Shown one piece after another: positions 33,677-42,540 of a DNA stretch of 64,000 bases. Every line of letters begins with the position of its first letter. Position 1 is the stretch's first letter. The position numbers and the translations under genes were made by a program. The DNA lies in the NCBI RefSeq assembly GCF_022606295.1, contig NZ_JAHHZS010000024.1, forward strand, positions 1 to 64,000, read 5' to 3'. Source of the DNA: Arthrobacter bambusae. GTDB taxonomy: Bacteria > Actinomycetota > Actinomycetes > Actinomycetales > Micrococcaceae. Under the pieces are notes generated by a model. That model saw only the letters and a list, made by a program, of their open reading frames with translations. It ran no database searches and had not been told where the DNA came from.

Positions 33677-35376
33677 ACGCACCGTCCCGCGTTGGCTGCA
33701 CACCACGCGTTGTATTGGTCAACGTACTTGAGGTGTTCCGCCAAAGTGCTGGAGAACTTGGTTTCCTTGGTGTCCAGGTTGATGGTCACCCAGTAAAGGT
33801 AGTTGTTGGCTGTCGGCTTGGCGGCGGCATCGATCGCCGTCTTGCCGGGTGAACCAATGGGACCCACCGGAAGGCCTACGTTGGCGTAGGTGTTGTACGG
33901 GTTGCTCTTGTCGGCCTTCTGGGCATCGGTCAGGTGGAAGGTCTTGGTACCCAGGCCATAGGTAACCGTGGCGTCCGACTGGATGAGGCCGTTCGTCTCG
34001 GTGTTGCCCGGTTTGAGCCTGTTGTAGATGGCGCCTGCCACGTTGCCATAATCGGCTTGGCCGCCTTCAGCCTGCACGATGCTGGCCACTGTGATGGTCT
34101 GGTACTGCTTGACCGGATCCGTGACACCCTGGGCCTTGAGCTCATCGGTTGTCGACGTGACGAGCTTCTGCAGGATGTCCTTGGCAGAGGTTCCAAGGGG
34201 GAAGCGGTACTCCCCCGGTGCCAGGAAGCCCTCCAGGTTCTTCGCCTGGGCGGGGAGGCCAAACTGGCCCGGCGAGTCGCTGAGCGCCTTCAGGTCGGAC
34301 AACGGGATGCCCGAGCCCTTGGAGATCGCGTCAAGTGATTCACCGATCCGCAATCCCGCACTAAGCGCGAAATACATGACCTTGGAAGTGTCCTTGCCGA
34401 TGAGCACGTTCACCGCATCGGAGTTCTTCATTTCCGTCCGGAAGGTGAAATCACCGGGTGAGAGTTCACCCCCGGCAGCAGTGAAGGCCGCCACGAACGT
34501 ATCGGCGTCGGCAATGACGTGCTGGCTCTGAAGGTTTGTGGCGACCAGTTTGGGGCCGGAACCCGGCGCTACAGTGATGGTCACCGAGCCGGTACCCGGG
34601 CCGGGGTAGTCGCTGACCTTGTCCATCCCGAGCAATGGCTTCAGGAACTGCGCCCCAACGGCGACCGCCGTGACGAAGACCGTGAGCGTGAGCAGGAGAG
34701 CAACAAGGCGGCGGCGCCTGCGGACCTTCTTCGAGCGGGCCTTCGGCACAGGAGTCGCAGCCGCCATGAGGTCATGGGCAGGGTACGCATCGTGGACCTC
34801 GTAAGCCAACTCGGGATCGTGGTGCTCAAGACCCTCTTCATGGGCAGGCAGCTCGTGGAACTCGTCAGCGTGCGCGACATCGTAGCCGGCAGCGTCGTCG
34901 TGCTCCATGGCGTCAGGGTGCACCATGTCGTAGTGGGCAGCGTCGAACGGCTGCGCTGGGTCTTCGTGCTGCGCTGGGTCTTCGTGCTGCGCAGGGTCTT
35001 CGTGCTGCGCAGGGTCTTCGTGCTGCAGGAAGCCTGCATCCGAAGCATCGTGCTGCTGAACGTCCTCGTCCGCTTGAACCGGTTCGCCGTGCGCAGCCGC
35101 GCTTTCGGAAGCAGCGCCTTGGTTGGGAACACCGTGGTCGTGGAGGCCAGCGGCATGGGTGGTCGCTTCAGGGGCCGCCGGCCCGTAGTCCGGGACATAT
35201 GCAGGCTGCGGCTTCGGAACCTCGGCAGGCTCAAAGTGGACAGGCACTGGTGGTGGCAGAACCTCCTGGTTCTGCGTCTCCAGGAAGCGTTCCCTGGCAC
35301 GGATTTCACGACGAGTCAGAGGCCGGGTACGGTCTTCTGCTGCGTCGTTGGAGGGGTCGTTGTTGACCGGGCTCAC
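33673..35376 (-). CDS. mltG: Endolytic murein transglycosylase MltG
   Basis: Membrane-anchored lytic transglycosylase that cuts nascent glycan strands and so sets their length. A 210-residue cytoplasmic N-terminal region, rich in His, Glu, Asp, Pro and Ala, precedes one membrane segment (LVALLLTLTVFVTAVAVGAQFL) with basic KARSKKVRRRRR before it. The YceG domain follows: LEGFLAPGEYRFP, TVASIVQAEGGQADYGNVAGAIYNRL with the probable catalytic Glu, and NGLIQSDATVTYGLG. The N-terminal part holds four perfect QHEDPA repeats. Total 567 aa. ATGA overlap with ruvX upstream and GTGA with aroE downstream. Confidence 0.94.
   Translation of the reverse strand: MSPVNNDPSNDAAEDRTRPLTRREIRARERFLETQNQEVLPPPVPVHFEPAEVPKPQPAYVPDYGPAAPEATTHAAGLHDHGVPNQGAASESAAAHGEPVQADEDVQQHDASDAGFLQHEDPAQHEDPAQHEDPAQHEDPAQPFDAAHYDMVHPDAMEHDDAAGYDVAHADEFHELPAHEEGLEHHDPELAYEVHDAYPAHDLMAAATPVPKARSKKVRRRRRLVALLLTLTVFVTAVAVGAQFLKPLLGMDKVSDYPGPGTGSVTITVAPGSGPKLVATNLQSQHVIADADTFVAAFTAAGGELSPGDFTFRTEMKNSDAVNVLIGKDTSKVMYFALSAGLRIGESLDAISKGSGIPLSDLKALSDSPGQFGLPAQAKNLEGFLAPGEYRFPLGTSAKDILQKLVTSTTDELKAQGVTDPVKQYQTITVASIVQAEGGQADYGNVAGAIYNRLKPGNTETNGLIQSDATVTYGLGTKTFHLTDAQKADKSNPYNTYANVGLPVGPIGSPGKTAIDAAAKPTANNYLYWVTINLDTKETKFSSTLAEHLKYVDQYNAWCAANAGRCV
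34957..35028. repeat. Four 18-bp tandem repeats inside mltG
   Basis: Four 18-bp units (tgggtcttcgtgctgcgc, twice, then two with agg at the start) occupy 34957-35028 and differ at only one or two positions. They encode four copies of the hexapeptide QHEDPA in the cytoplasmic region. The near identity suggests recent slippage or unequal recombination. Confidence 0.9.
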
Positions 35377-35963
35377 AGTTGTCTTCCCCTCGTTGGAGAG
35401 TGTGGATCAATGCCGGAGGCCGGAAGCGGCGCACTGGCACCGTCAATGTGTTGGGGTGGCATCGGCGCCTGCACGCGCCTGCCCACATCCGCACCTCTGG
35501 CTTTTTGCATGTCGATCGCGTGCTGCAGAATTCCGGCAGCGGCAACCTGATCCACCACTTTACGATGATCTTTGCTGCTCATGCCAGCTTCATGGAGATT
35601 GCGGTGGGCCGTCACGGTGCTGAGCCGCTCGTCCACCATGTTGACCGGGACGTCGAGCCCACGGCGCTGCAAGTGGGCTGCGAGCAACTCCGCGTAGTCG
35701 CTCGCCATGACGGCGGACGCGTGTTCCTCGCCCTTCATGGTGCGCGGCAACCCGACGAAGACCTGGACGACGCCGAGCTCCGCTACCTGCCGGACAATGA
35801 CCCCGATGTCGGAATTCTTCTTGGCGTCCCGGCTCACCGTCTTGAACGGCGTCGCCAGGATTCCGTCCGGGTCGCAGATGGCGACTCCCACACGGACGGT
35901 GCCGACGTCCACCCCCAGTTTGATGCCCCGGGGGTAGTCGTCGTTGCGCGCAATGGCCTCCAA
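35373..35963 (-). CDS. ruvX: Putative pre-16S rRNA nuclease / Holliday junction resolvase-like YqgF
   Basis: RNase H-fold protein of the YqgF/RuvX family. In E. coli it helps process the 16S rRNA 5' end, and a resolvase role has been proposed for other members. Catalytic acidic residues are in KLGVDVGTVRVGVAICD near residue 17, in VGLPRTMKGEEHA, and in DERLSTVTAH plus the DQVAAAGILQHAI region. A C-terminal tail of about 40 residues with proline and glycine is longer than in E. coli. It overlaps mltG by 4 nt and follows alaS by 2 nt, the standard order alaS-ruvX-mltG-aroE. Confidence 0.93.
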   Translation of the reverse strand: MEAIARNDDYPRGIKLGVDVGTVRVGVAICDPDGILATPFKTVSRDAKKNSDIGVIVRQVAELGVVQVFVGLPRTMKGEEHASAVMASDYAELLAAHLQRRGLDVPVNMVDERLSTVTAHRNLHEAGMSSKDHRKVVDQVAAAGILQHAIDMQKARGADVGRRVQAPMPPQHIDGASAPLPASGIDPHSPTRGRQL

Positions 35964-35965
35964 GA

Positions 35966-38644
35966 TCAGCGCTTGGTTATCGCGTCCACAACGGCCGCAA
36001 GGGCCGGTGCGATCTTAGCGGCGTCGGTTCCGCCGCCTTGGGCGACATCGTCCTTGCCACCGCCGCCCCCGCCGAGGATTCCCGCGGCCACGCGGACCAG
36101 GGCACCTGCCTTGACGCCGGCTTCGCGCGCAGCCTCGTTGGTGGCCACGATAATGACGGGACGGTCGTTGCTGACACCGGCCACGGCAACCGTGGAGGCG
36201 TCGGAGCCGAGCCGGTTGCGCAGGTCCATGGCGAGGCTGCGAAGGTCGTCCGCTCCCCCGACCTGGCCGGCGTCGTGTGCCACTACCCTGACGCCTGCGG
36301 CATCCCGGGCCGTGGCGACGAGGTTCCCGGCGGCTGCAGTCAGCTGCTCTTTGCGGAGGCGGTCGAGTTCTTTCTCGGTTGCCTTGAGCTTGGCCAAGGT
36401 GCTGGAGATGCGGTCGGCCAACTGGCCCGATGGGACCTTGAGCATCTCCGTGAGCTCAGTGACGAGCGCGCGCTCGGCTGCGAGGTGCCGGAAGGCGTCC
36501 AGGCCAACGAAGGCTTCCACGCGGCGGTTTCCCGAACCGACGGACTGTTCGCCGAGCAGCGACAGGCTGCCGATGAGGGAGGTGTTGGCCACGTGGGTGC
36601 CACCGCAGAGTTCACGGGACCACGCGCCGTCGATCTCCACAACACGGACTTCGCTGCCGTAGTTCTCGCCGAAGAGGGCCATGGCGCCGAGGGCCTTCGC
36701 TTCAGCGAGGCCCATGATCTTGGTGTCCACCCGGAAGTTGTTGCGGATCGCGATGTTCGAGACCTCTTCGATCTCGGACCGCGTGGCGGCGCTCAGCCCC
36801 TCGCCCCAGGCGAAGTCGAAGCGCAGGTAACCGGCCTTGTTGAAGGAGCCGCGCTGGGTGGCCTCCGGGCCGAGGATCTGGTGCAAGGCGGCGTGCACGA
36901 TGTGCGTACCCGTGTGTGCCTGCTCTGCGGCGTGGCGGCGTTCGCGGTCGACGGCGGCGCGCACCAAGGCGTCCGAGGCGATCTCGCCTTCGCGGACGAT
37001 CGCCTTGTGGACGCTCAGGCCCTTCACGGGGCGCTGGACGTCGAGGACCTCGACGACGAAACCGTCACCGGTGATGAGGCCCTTGTCGGCCGACTGGCCG
37101 CCGGCCTCCGCGTAAAACGGCGTCTCGTTCAGCACGAGCTCGATTTCGTCGCCCGTCGAAGCGTGGGCAACACGCCGGCCGGAGCTGACGATCCCGCGGA
37201 CGCGGGCCTCGCCTTCCAGCTCGGTGTAACCGGTGAAGACGGTCTCGCCTTCGGCCAGGAGCTCCTGGAAGGCTGAGACATCGGCGTGTCCGCCCTTCTT
37301 GGACTTTGCATCTGCCTGCGCACGCTGGCGCTGTTCGAGCATGAGGCTGCGGAATTCGGCTTCGTCAACCTTCAAGCCGGCTTCCTCGGCCATTTCGAGG
37401 GTGAGATCGATCGGGAACCCGTAGGTGTCGTGCAGCGCGAAGGCATCCTCGCCGGACAAGGGCTTTCCGGCAGCCTTGGAGAGCACCACGGCTTCCTCGA
37501 GGCGGGCAGTGCCGGAGGCGATGGTGCGCAGGAAGGCCTTTTCTTCGGCATAGGCAATGCGGCTGATGCGATCGAAGTCGGTCTCCACCACGGGGTAGAC
37601 GCCCTTCATGGCGTCGCGGGAAGCCGGCAGCAACTGCGGGAGGCAAGCCTCTTCGACGCCGAGGAGGCGCATGGCACGGACGGCACGGCGGATCAGCCGG
37701 CGCAGGACGTAGCCGCGGCCCTCGTTGGACGGGGACACGCCGTCGGAGATCAACATGAGCGCCGAACGGATGTGATCGCCAACAACGCGCATTCGCACGT
37801 CGTCCGTGTGATGAGGGTCGTCGGGAGACTCGGCGGAGGTGTACTCCTTGCCGGACAGGGCCGCGGCCCTGTCGATGACGGGACGGACCTGGTCCGTTTC
37901 GTACATGTTTTCAACACCCTGCAGGATCATCGCGAGGCGCTCCATGCCGAGGCCGGTGTCAATGTTCTTCTTGGGCAGCTCGCCAACGATGTCGAAGTCC
38001 ACCTTCGAGCGGACGTTTTCGATCTGGTACTGCATGAACACGAGGTTCCAGATTTCGACATAGCGGTTTTCGTCCGCGATGGGACCGCCTTCGGCGCCAT
38101 AGGCCGGGCCGCGGTCGTAGTAGATTTCCGAGCACGGACCGGCAGGACCAGGCTGCCCGGTGGACCAGTAGTTGTCCGCCTTTCCCATCCGCTGGATGCG
38201 CGAGGCGGGGATTCCCGTGTTCTTGAGCCACAAATCCTGGGCTTCGTCGTCTTCCTCGTAGACCGTCACCCACAGGCGCTCAACATCGAGACCATAGCCG
38301 CCGTCGTCGACGCTCTTCGTGAGCAGTTCGAAGGCAAACTTGATGGCGTCTTCCTTGAAGTAGTCCCCGAAGGAGAAGTTTCCGCACATCTGGAAGAACG
38401 TCCCGTGGCGTGCGGTCTTGCCGACTTCCTCGATGTCGCCGGTGCGGATGCACTTCTGCACGCTCGTGGCGCGGTTGAAGGGCGGTTCCTCGCGGGCGGT
38501 CAGGTAAGGAATGAACGGAACCATGCCGGCCACAGTGAAGAGAAGGGAAGGGTCGCTGGATACGAGCGACGCTGAGGGAACGGCGGTATGGCCCTTGCTG
38601 ACAAAAAAGTCCACCCAGCGTTTGGTGATCTCCTGCGACTTCAT
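35966..38644 (-). CDS. alaS: Alanyl-tRNA synthetase
   Basis: Class II synthetase that charges tRNA-Ala. The N-terminus KSQEITKRWVDFFVSKGHTAVPSASLVSSDPSLLFTVAGM matches the family start, so I chose the ATG at 38644 (892 aa) although an in-frame ATG at 38710 exists. The editing domain zinc site is present as HTGTH and CGGTH (EQAHTGTHIVH, ELCGGTHVANTSLIGSL). The C-terminal domain includes the glycine-rich LGGGGGGKDDVAQGGG. The 131-nt region upstream (38645-38775) has no gene and probably contains the promoter. Confidence 0.97.
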   Translation of the reverse strand: MKSQEITKRWVDFFVSKGHTAVPSASLVSSDPSLLFTVAGMVPFIPYLTAREEPPFNRATSVQKCIRTGDIEEVGKTARHGTFFQMCGNFSFGDYFKEDAIKFAFELLTKSVDDGGYGLDVERLWVTVYEEDDEAQDLWLKNTGIPASRIQRMGKADNYWSTGQPGPAGPCSEIYYDRGPAYGAEGGPIADENRYVEIWNLVFMQYQIENVRSKVDFDIVGELPKKNIDTGLGMERLAMILQGVENMYETDQVRPVIDRAAALSGKEYTSAESPDDPHHTDDVRMRVVGDHIRSALMLISDGVSPSNEGRGYVLRRLIRRAVRAMRLLGVEEACLPQLLPASRDAMKGVYPVVETDFDRISRIAYAEEKAFLRTIASGTARLEEAVVLSKAAGKPLSGEDAFALHDTYGFPIDLTLEMAEEAGLKVDEAEFRSLMLEQRQRAQADAKSKKGGHADVSAFQELLAEGETVFTGYTELEGEARVRGIVSSGRRVAHASTGDEIELVLNETPFYAEAGGQSADKGLITGDGFVVEVLDVQRPVKGLSVHKAIVREGEIASDALVRAAVDRERRHAAEQAHTGTHIVHAALHQILGPEATQRGSFNKAGYLRFDFAWGEGLSAATRSEIEEVSNIAIRNNFRVDTKIMGLAEAKALGAMALFGENYGSEVRVVEIDGAWSRELCGGTHVANTSLIGSLSLLGEQSVGSGNRRVEAFVGLDAFRHLAAERALVTELTEMLKVPSGQLADRISSTLAKLKATEKELDRLRKEQLTAAAGNLVATARDAAGVRVVAHDAGQVGGADDLRSLAMDLRNRLGSDASTVAVAGVSNDRPVIIVATNEAAREAGVKAGALVRVAAGILGGGGGGKDDVAQGGGTDAAKIAPALAAVVDAITKR

Positions 38645-38775
38645 TAGCTGATTACTTACCCTTCTCAATTCACTGCACATGAGTTTGTGCGCGGTTTTGG
38701 CATGTGCCATCGCCGCAGCTTCTAATTCTGCCCTGTTGACGGCCGCTTGGGCGAACCGCGGTGCCTGGCGGCTGC

Positions 38776-39006
38776 TTAACGGCTCCCTGCGTCGGACTCC
38801 GCGATGCCGAGCGCGGCACGGAGGTCGACTTCGCGTTCATTCATTCCGGCGCGCACGGCATCGGCGAAGTCGTAGACGCCGTCAGCCAGTCGCGCTACCG
38901 CGCGGTTCAGGCCGTCGGGACCAATACTGGCCTGTGCTTGGGTGATCTTGCGGAAGGCGATGACCCCGATTGCCACGCCGATCCCCATCCAGACAATTCT
39001 TTTCAC
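38776..39006 (-). CDS. Small membrane-anchored protein (DUF6167-like)
   Basis: A 76-residue protein with one N-terminal hydrophobic segment (KRIVWMGIGVAIGVIAF, about residues 2-18) followed by a short polar helix (LNRAVARLADGVYDFADAVRAGMNERE). Proteins like this are found just upstream of alaS in many actinobacteria, next to a DUF948 protein. Function is unknown. It follows the DUF948 gene by 24 nt on the same strand and is probably cotranscribed with it. My family name is from memory of context and is uncertain. Confidence 0.7.
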   Translation of the reverse strand: MKRIVWMGIGVAIGVIAFRKITQAQASIGPDGLNRAVARLADGVYDFADAVRAGMNEREVDLRAALGIAESDAGSR

Positions 39007-39030
39007 AGTGTTCCTGACTTACGAACGGAT

Positions 39031-39411
39031 TCAGCGGCTGCGGCGGCCACTGCTCGGCTTGCGGCGGGCGGCAAAAGCCGAGCGCACTCCATAGCTGAAA
39101 GCTGCCACCTTGATGAGCGGCGAACCGACTGTTGCGGCCACCAGCGAGGACAAAGCAGAGATGTTGGCGGAGGCATCGGAAACGTTTGAAGTGATCCCGT
39201 CCACCCTCTTCAGCTGCTGGTTGGTGGTGGACACCGTTGCCGTGACTTCGTCCATCAAGGGCGTTGCTCCGTCGCTCAAGGAGCGGATGGAGGTGCGGAC
39301 TTCATCGAAGACGCGCCCGAGTTTGAGGATCGGCACGGCCAACAGCACCACAAGGAGCGCGAAAACTCCGGCCGCGATCAGGCCTGCAATATCGCCACCA
39401 GTCATGGACAC
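39031..39411 (-). CDS. DUF948 domain-containing protein
   Basis: A 126-residue protein with an N-terminal membrane segment (GLIAAGVFALLVVLLAVPIL) and a following helix with heptad-like spacing (VFDEVRTSIRSLSDGATPLMDEVTATV). This is the DUF948 layout, also seen in some stress-related proteins of Gram-positives. The C-terminus is basic (AARRKPSSGRRSR). Start is GTG at 39411 with AGGAG 4 nt upstream; ATG at 39405 would fit also. Function unknown; located between rpsD and alaS as in related genomes. Confidence 0.8.
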   Translation of the reverse strand: MSMTGGDIAGLIAAGVFALLVVLLAVPILKLGRVFDEVRTSIRSLSDGATPLMDEVTATVSTTNQQLKRVDGITSNVSDASANISALSSLVAATVGSPLIKVAAFSYGVRSAFAARRKPSSGRRSR

Positions 39412-39502
39412 TCATCTCCTAGCATTTGTTGCGTTGCCGTTGGTGCTCGATCTCGATCGACACGGGTACCCCCGGCGTGGCTTCCCCAAGTACCTTACAT
39501 AC

Positions 39503-39530
39503 AAAAAAGCCCGCGGCGCGTGCCACGGGC
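39503..39530 (-). terminator. Rho-independent terminator of rpsD
   Basis: In the minus sense GCCCGTGGC and GCCGCGGGC form a 9-bp stem (one G-U pair) around an ACGC loop, followed by TTTTTTG. It lies 25 nt past the rpsD stop. The opposite strand carries a weaker T tract. Confidence 0.85.
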
Positions 39531-39554
39531 TTCTTTGTAGGTGCTTGCTGGAAA

Positions 39555-40175
39555 TCAGCGAGCGTAGAATTCGACCACGAGCTGCTCTTCGCAGGTCACG
39601 GGGACCTCAGAGCGCTTCGGGCGACGAACCAGGCGTGCCTGCAGGGCGTCGATCTTGACGTCCAGGTAAGCCGGAACGGAGTTCAGCACGTGTGCACCGG
39701 CAGCTGCAACCTGGAACGGAGCCATGACTTCGCTGCGGCTGTGAACGTGGATGAGCTGGCCTTCAGCAACGCGGAACGACGGGCGGTCCACGCGGATGCC
39801 GTCAACGAGGATGTGGCGGTGCACAACCAGCTGGCGGGCCTGGGCGATGGTGCGGGCAAAGCCGGCACGCAGCACGAGGGCGTCGAGACGCATTTCGAGC
39901 AGTTCGATCAGGTTTTCACCGGTCAGGCCCTTGGTGCGACGTGCTTCTTCGAAGGCACGGGTCATCTGGGCTTCGCGGATGCCGTACTGGGCGCGCAGAC
40001 GCTGCTTTTCGCGCAGACGTACGGCGTAGTCGGAGTCCTGCTTCTTGCGGGCACGGCCATGCTCACCGGGGCCGTACGGACGGCGCTCCATGTACTTGGC
40101 GGCCTTGGGAGTCAGAGCGATGCCGAGTGCACGCGAAAGGCGTGCGGTACGGCGAGCACGAGTGTTGTTAGCCAC
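39555..40175 (-). CDS. rpsD: 30S ribosomal protein S4
   Basis: Primary 16S rRNA-binding protein of the small subunit. The N-terminus RRTARLSRALGIALTPKAAKYMERRPYGPGEHG and the S4 RNA-binding domain (LEMRLDALVLRAGFARTIAQ, ARQLVVHRHILVDGIRVDRP) are typical, with 206 aa. It lacks N-terminal cysteines, so it is the zinc-free form. It is monocistronic with its own terminator and a 170-nt leader that contains a long imperfect hairpin, where S4 autoregulation could act (inference). Confidence 0.98.
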   Translation of the reverse strand: MANNTRARRTARLSRALGIALTPKAAKYMERRPYGPGEHGRARKKQDSDYAVRLREKQRLRAQYGIREAQMTRAFEEARRTKGLTGENLIELLEMRLDALVLRAGFARTIAQARQLVVHRHILVDGIRVDRPSFRVAEGQLIHVHSRSEVMAPFQVAAAGAHVLNSVPAYLDVKIDALQARLVRRPKRSEVPVTCEEQLVVEFYAR

Positions 40176-40266
40176 TTGTGTCCTTCCAATATCTGCGGTG
40201 TGTCAGTGTTACTGGCCTCCATGAGGGAGAGCATCGGCCAACCGCTGCCTTTTGCTACGGGGCGCA

Positions 40267-40308
40267 GGGCACAACACCAAAACCTTGGTTTTGATGGATT
40301 GTGCGCCC
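40267..40308 (-). promoter_or_regulatory. Imperfect hairpin in the rpsD leader
   Basis: Arms at 40267-40284 and 40287-40308 pair through GGGC, ACAA and CAAAACC blocks, with small bulges. The hairpin lies about 90 nt upstream of the rpsD start, downstream of a possible -10 TAGGCT (40331-40336). Ribosomal protein genes often carry leader structures bound by their own product; this one is unassigned. Confidence 0.4.
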
Positions 40309-40345
40309 GAGCCTTGCCAGACAAGCATCTAGCCTACCATGACGC

Positions 40346-41806
40346 CTACTTACCGCGGATGATCCGGCGCAGCCGCTCGAGCCTGGGAGCAATATCCCGT
40401 TCCGCACCGTTTGCCGTGGGTTCGTAATAGTCCTTGCCGACCAGGTCATCCGGCGCGTACTGCTGGGTGGCTACGCCGTGCGGGGCATCGTGGGCGTACT
40501 TGTAGCCCTGGCCGTGGCCCAGGCCCTTCGCCCCTTGGTAATGCGCATCCCGCAAGTGCGCCGGGATCCCGTTCCCCATCCCCGCACGCACATCGGCGAT
40601 GGCCTTGTTGATGCCCATATACGCGGCATTCGACTTGGGCGCCGTCGCCAGGTGCACCACGGCTTCGGCAAGGATGATCCGCCCCTCGGGCATGCCGATC
40701 AACTGCACTGCCTGGGCTGCCGCGACTGCGGTCTGCAGCGCCGTGGGATCTGCCATGCCGATATCCTCGGCAGCCGAAATGACGATCCGGCGGGCCACGA
40801 AGCGCGGATCCTCGCCGGCTTCGAGCATGCGGGCCAGGTAGTGGAGGGCCGCGTCGACGTCTGAACCGCGGATCGACTTGATGAACGCGCTGGCGACGTC
40901 GTAGTGCTGGTCGCCGGCGCGGTCATACCGGACCGCGGCCACGTCCAGTGCCCGCTCCGTGTGGCGGAGTTCGACGACGACCGGAGCCTCCGGGGCGCCG
41001 TCGCCGGCCAGCCCGGGCTCTTCGGAAGCGTCGCCGCCGTCGGGGGTGTTCCGGTCTCCGTAGGCGACGCCGGCAGCGGCCTCAAGGGCGGTGAGCGCGC
41101 GGCGGGCATCTCCCCCGGACAAGCGGACCAGATGCTCAAGGGCTTCCGGAGTGAGCTCCACTCCGCCGGCCAAGCCGCGTGCATCAGCGACGGCCCGTTG
41201 CAGGAGCGCCTCGATGTCGCTGTCAGTGAGCGGTTTGAGGGTGAGCAGGAGTGATCGCGAGAGCAGCGGGGAGACTACCGAGAACGAAGGGTTTTCGGTA
41301 GTGGCGGCGACCAGGACCACCCACCGGTTCTCGACGCCCGGAAGCAGTGCGTCCTGCTGGGCTTTGTTGAAGCGGTGGATCTCGTCCAGGAAGAGCACGG
41401 TGGTGGTCCGGTAGAGATCCCGGGCAGTCAAAGCGTTTTCCATGACCAGCCGGACATCTTTGACGCCCGCGGTAATGGCGGACAATTCGACGAACTTCCG
41501 GCCCGGTCCGCGGGCGATGACGTGTGCCAGAGTTGTCTTCCCCGTGCCCGGGGGTCCCCACAAAATGACCGAGCTCGGACCGGCAGGACCGGCTGCGTCG
41601 GCCCCCGCGGCAAGCTGACGCAAGGGGGAACCTTTGCCCAGCAAGTGCTGCTGGCCCACAACGTCGTCAAGCGTCCGGGGCCTCATACGGACAGCCAAAG
41701 GGCTCCGCGGCGACGATGGACGTCCTGTTCTGGAACTGTCCGGATCCGCCGCCTGGCTGCCGGGGTCGTCGTCGTTGTCCGCGCCGGCACCAAAGAGATC
41801 TTCCAC
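40346..41806 (-). CDS. rarA: Replication-associated recombination protein A (RarA/MgsA)
   Basis: AAA+ ATPase related to clamp loaders, acting at stalled replication forks. Walker A is [12 protein letters not shown] near residue 85, Walker B is [11 protein letters not shown], sensor 1 is AATTENPSF, and the C-terminal tetramerisation/MgsA region includes [30 protein letters not shown] and [15 protein letters not shown] linker of about 40 residues ([21 protein letters not shown]) between AAA+ and C-terminal parts is longer than in E. coli. GTG start; 486 aa. Upstream is the divergent acVLRF1 gene, 41 nt away. Confidence 0.95.
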   Translation of the reverse strand: MEDLFGAGADNDDDPGSQAADPDSSRTGRPSSPRSPLAVRMRPRTLDDVVGQQHLLGKGSPLRQLAAGADAAGPAGPSSVILWGPPGTGKTTLAHVIARGPGRKFVELSAITAGVKDVRLVMENALTARDLYRTTTVLFLDEIHRFNKAQQDALLPGVENRWVVLVAATTENPSFSVVSPLLSRSLLLTLKPLTDSDIEALLQRAVADARGLAGGVELTPEALEHLVRLSGGDARRALTALEAAAGVAYGDRNTPDGGDASEEPGLAGDGAPEAPVVVELRHTERALDVAAVRYDRAGDQHYDVASAFIKSIRGSDVDAALHYLARMLEAGEDPRFVARRIVISAAEDIGMADPTALQTAVAAAQAVQLIGMPEGRIILAEAVVHLATAPKSNAAYMGINKAIADVRAGMGNGIPAHLRDAHYQGAKGLGHGQGYKYAHDAPHGVATQQYAPDDLVGKDYYEPTANGAERDIAPRLERLRRIIRGK

Positions 41807-41847
41807 ATGGATAGGCTACTCATGATTCCAGCTAAGGAGACATCGAC

Positions 41848-42525
41848 GTGGAGACCCGGCCATCCGGCCCCAACGAAAAGCAGCAGCCAGGGGCGGGACG
41901 CACCGCTTTCATCCCCGGTCCGCGCGTGACCGGCTGGGTGGAGCGCTTCGCCGCGAGCCATGGCGCCGTTGCGGAAGAACCCGACGACGGCGGTACCCTT
42001 CTGCGGGCGGCTGACGGCGCCACCGCGCTATTGAAGGCTCCCTGGCCTGTCGATGGCAGGCCCGGCAAGGGAACCACCACGGTTGAGCGCCTGGCGTCGC
42101 TTGCTTCACAGGAACGGCGGCTCGGTATCGTCCTGGTGCGCCGCGGCGGCTACGCGGTGGGCGTCGTGAGCGGCGGCACAGTGTCTGCGTCCAAGTCGGG
42201 GTCCCGTTACGTGCAGTCACGCTCCGCGGCAGGCGGATCCTCACAGCAACGCTTTGCCCGGCGGCGCGAGAACCAAGCCAACGCGCTCACGGAGGCCGTG
42301 GCCGGATATGCCGCCGGCGTGTTCGCCGGACACAGTATCGAATACCTGGTCCTGGGCGGAGACGCCGCGCTGTCCGCGGCAGTCCTGGCGGAAGCGGCGT
42401 TGAAAGAATACGCATCGCGGACAAGGCTCGCGTTCCTGGCGGTCGCCGATCCCAATGCGACAGTGCTGCGCCGTGCCGCGGCGGATGCGTGCGCGGTGCG
42501 GATACAGGTCACTGATCCGCCGTAG
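41848..42525 (+). CDS. acVLRF1-family peptidyl-tRNA hydrolase
   Basis: Actinobacterial member of the Vms1-like release factor 1 (VLRF1) family. The central motif SRYVQSRSAAGGSSQQRFARRREN carries the Gly-Gly and the conserved Gln expected for cleavage of peptidyl-tRNA on split large ribosomal subunits. In eukaryotes Vms1/ANKZF1 acts in ribosome quality control with this chemistry. Function in this bacterium is inferred from family. GTG start at 41848 with AAGGAG 8 nt upstream; 225 aa. It is divergent from rarA and ends 15 nt from the convergent GNAT gene. No RqcH homologue is visible in the window. Confidence 0.8.
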   Translation: METRPSGPNEKQQPGAGRTAFIPGPRVTGWVERFAASHGAVAEEPDDGGTLLRAADGATALLKAPWPVDGRPGKGTTTVERLASLASQERRLGIVLVRRGGYAVGVVSGGTVSASKSGSRYVQSRSAAGGSSQQRFARRRENQANALTEAVAGYAAGVFAGHSIEYLVLGGDAALSAAVLAEAALKEYASRTRLAFLAVADPNATVLRRAAADACAVRIQVTDPP

Positions 42526-42540
42526 CGGACCGCAGCGCCA

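Noticed and set aside
35966-36100. Glycine-rich end of alaS as a frameshift or artefact
   Set aside because: The reading frame continues normally to a stop and a glycine-rich C-terminal segment is common in AlaRS.
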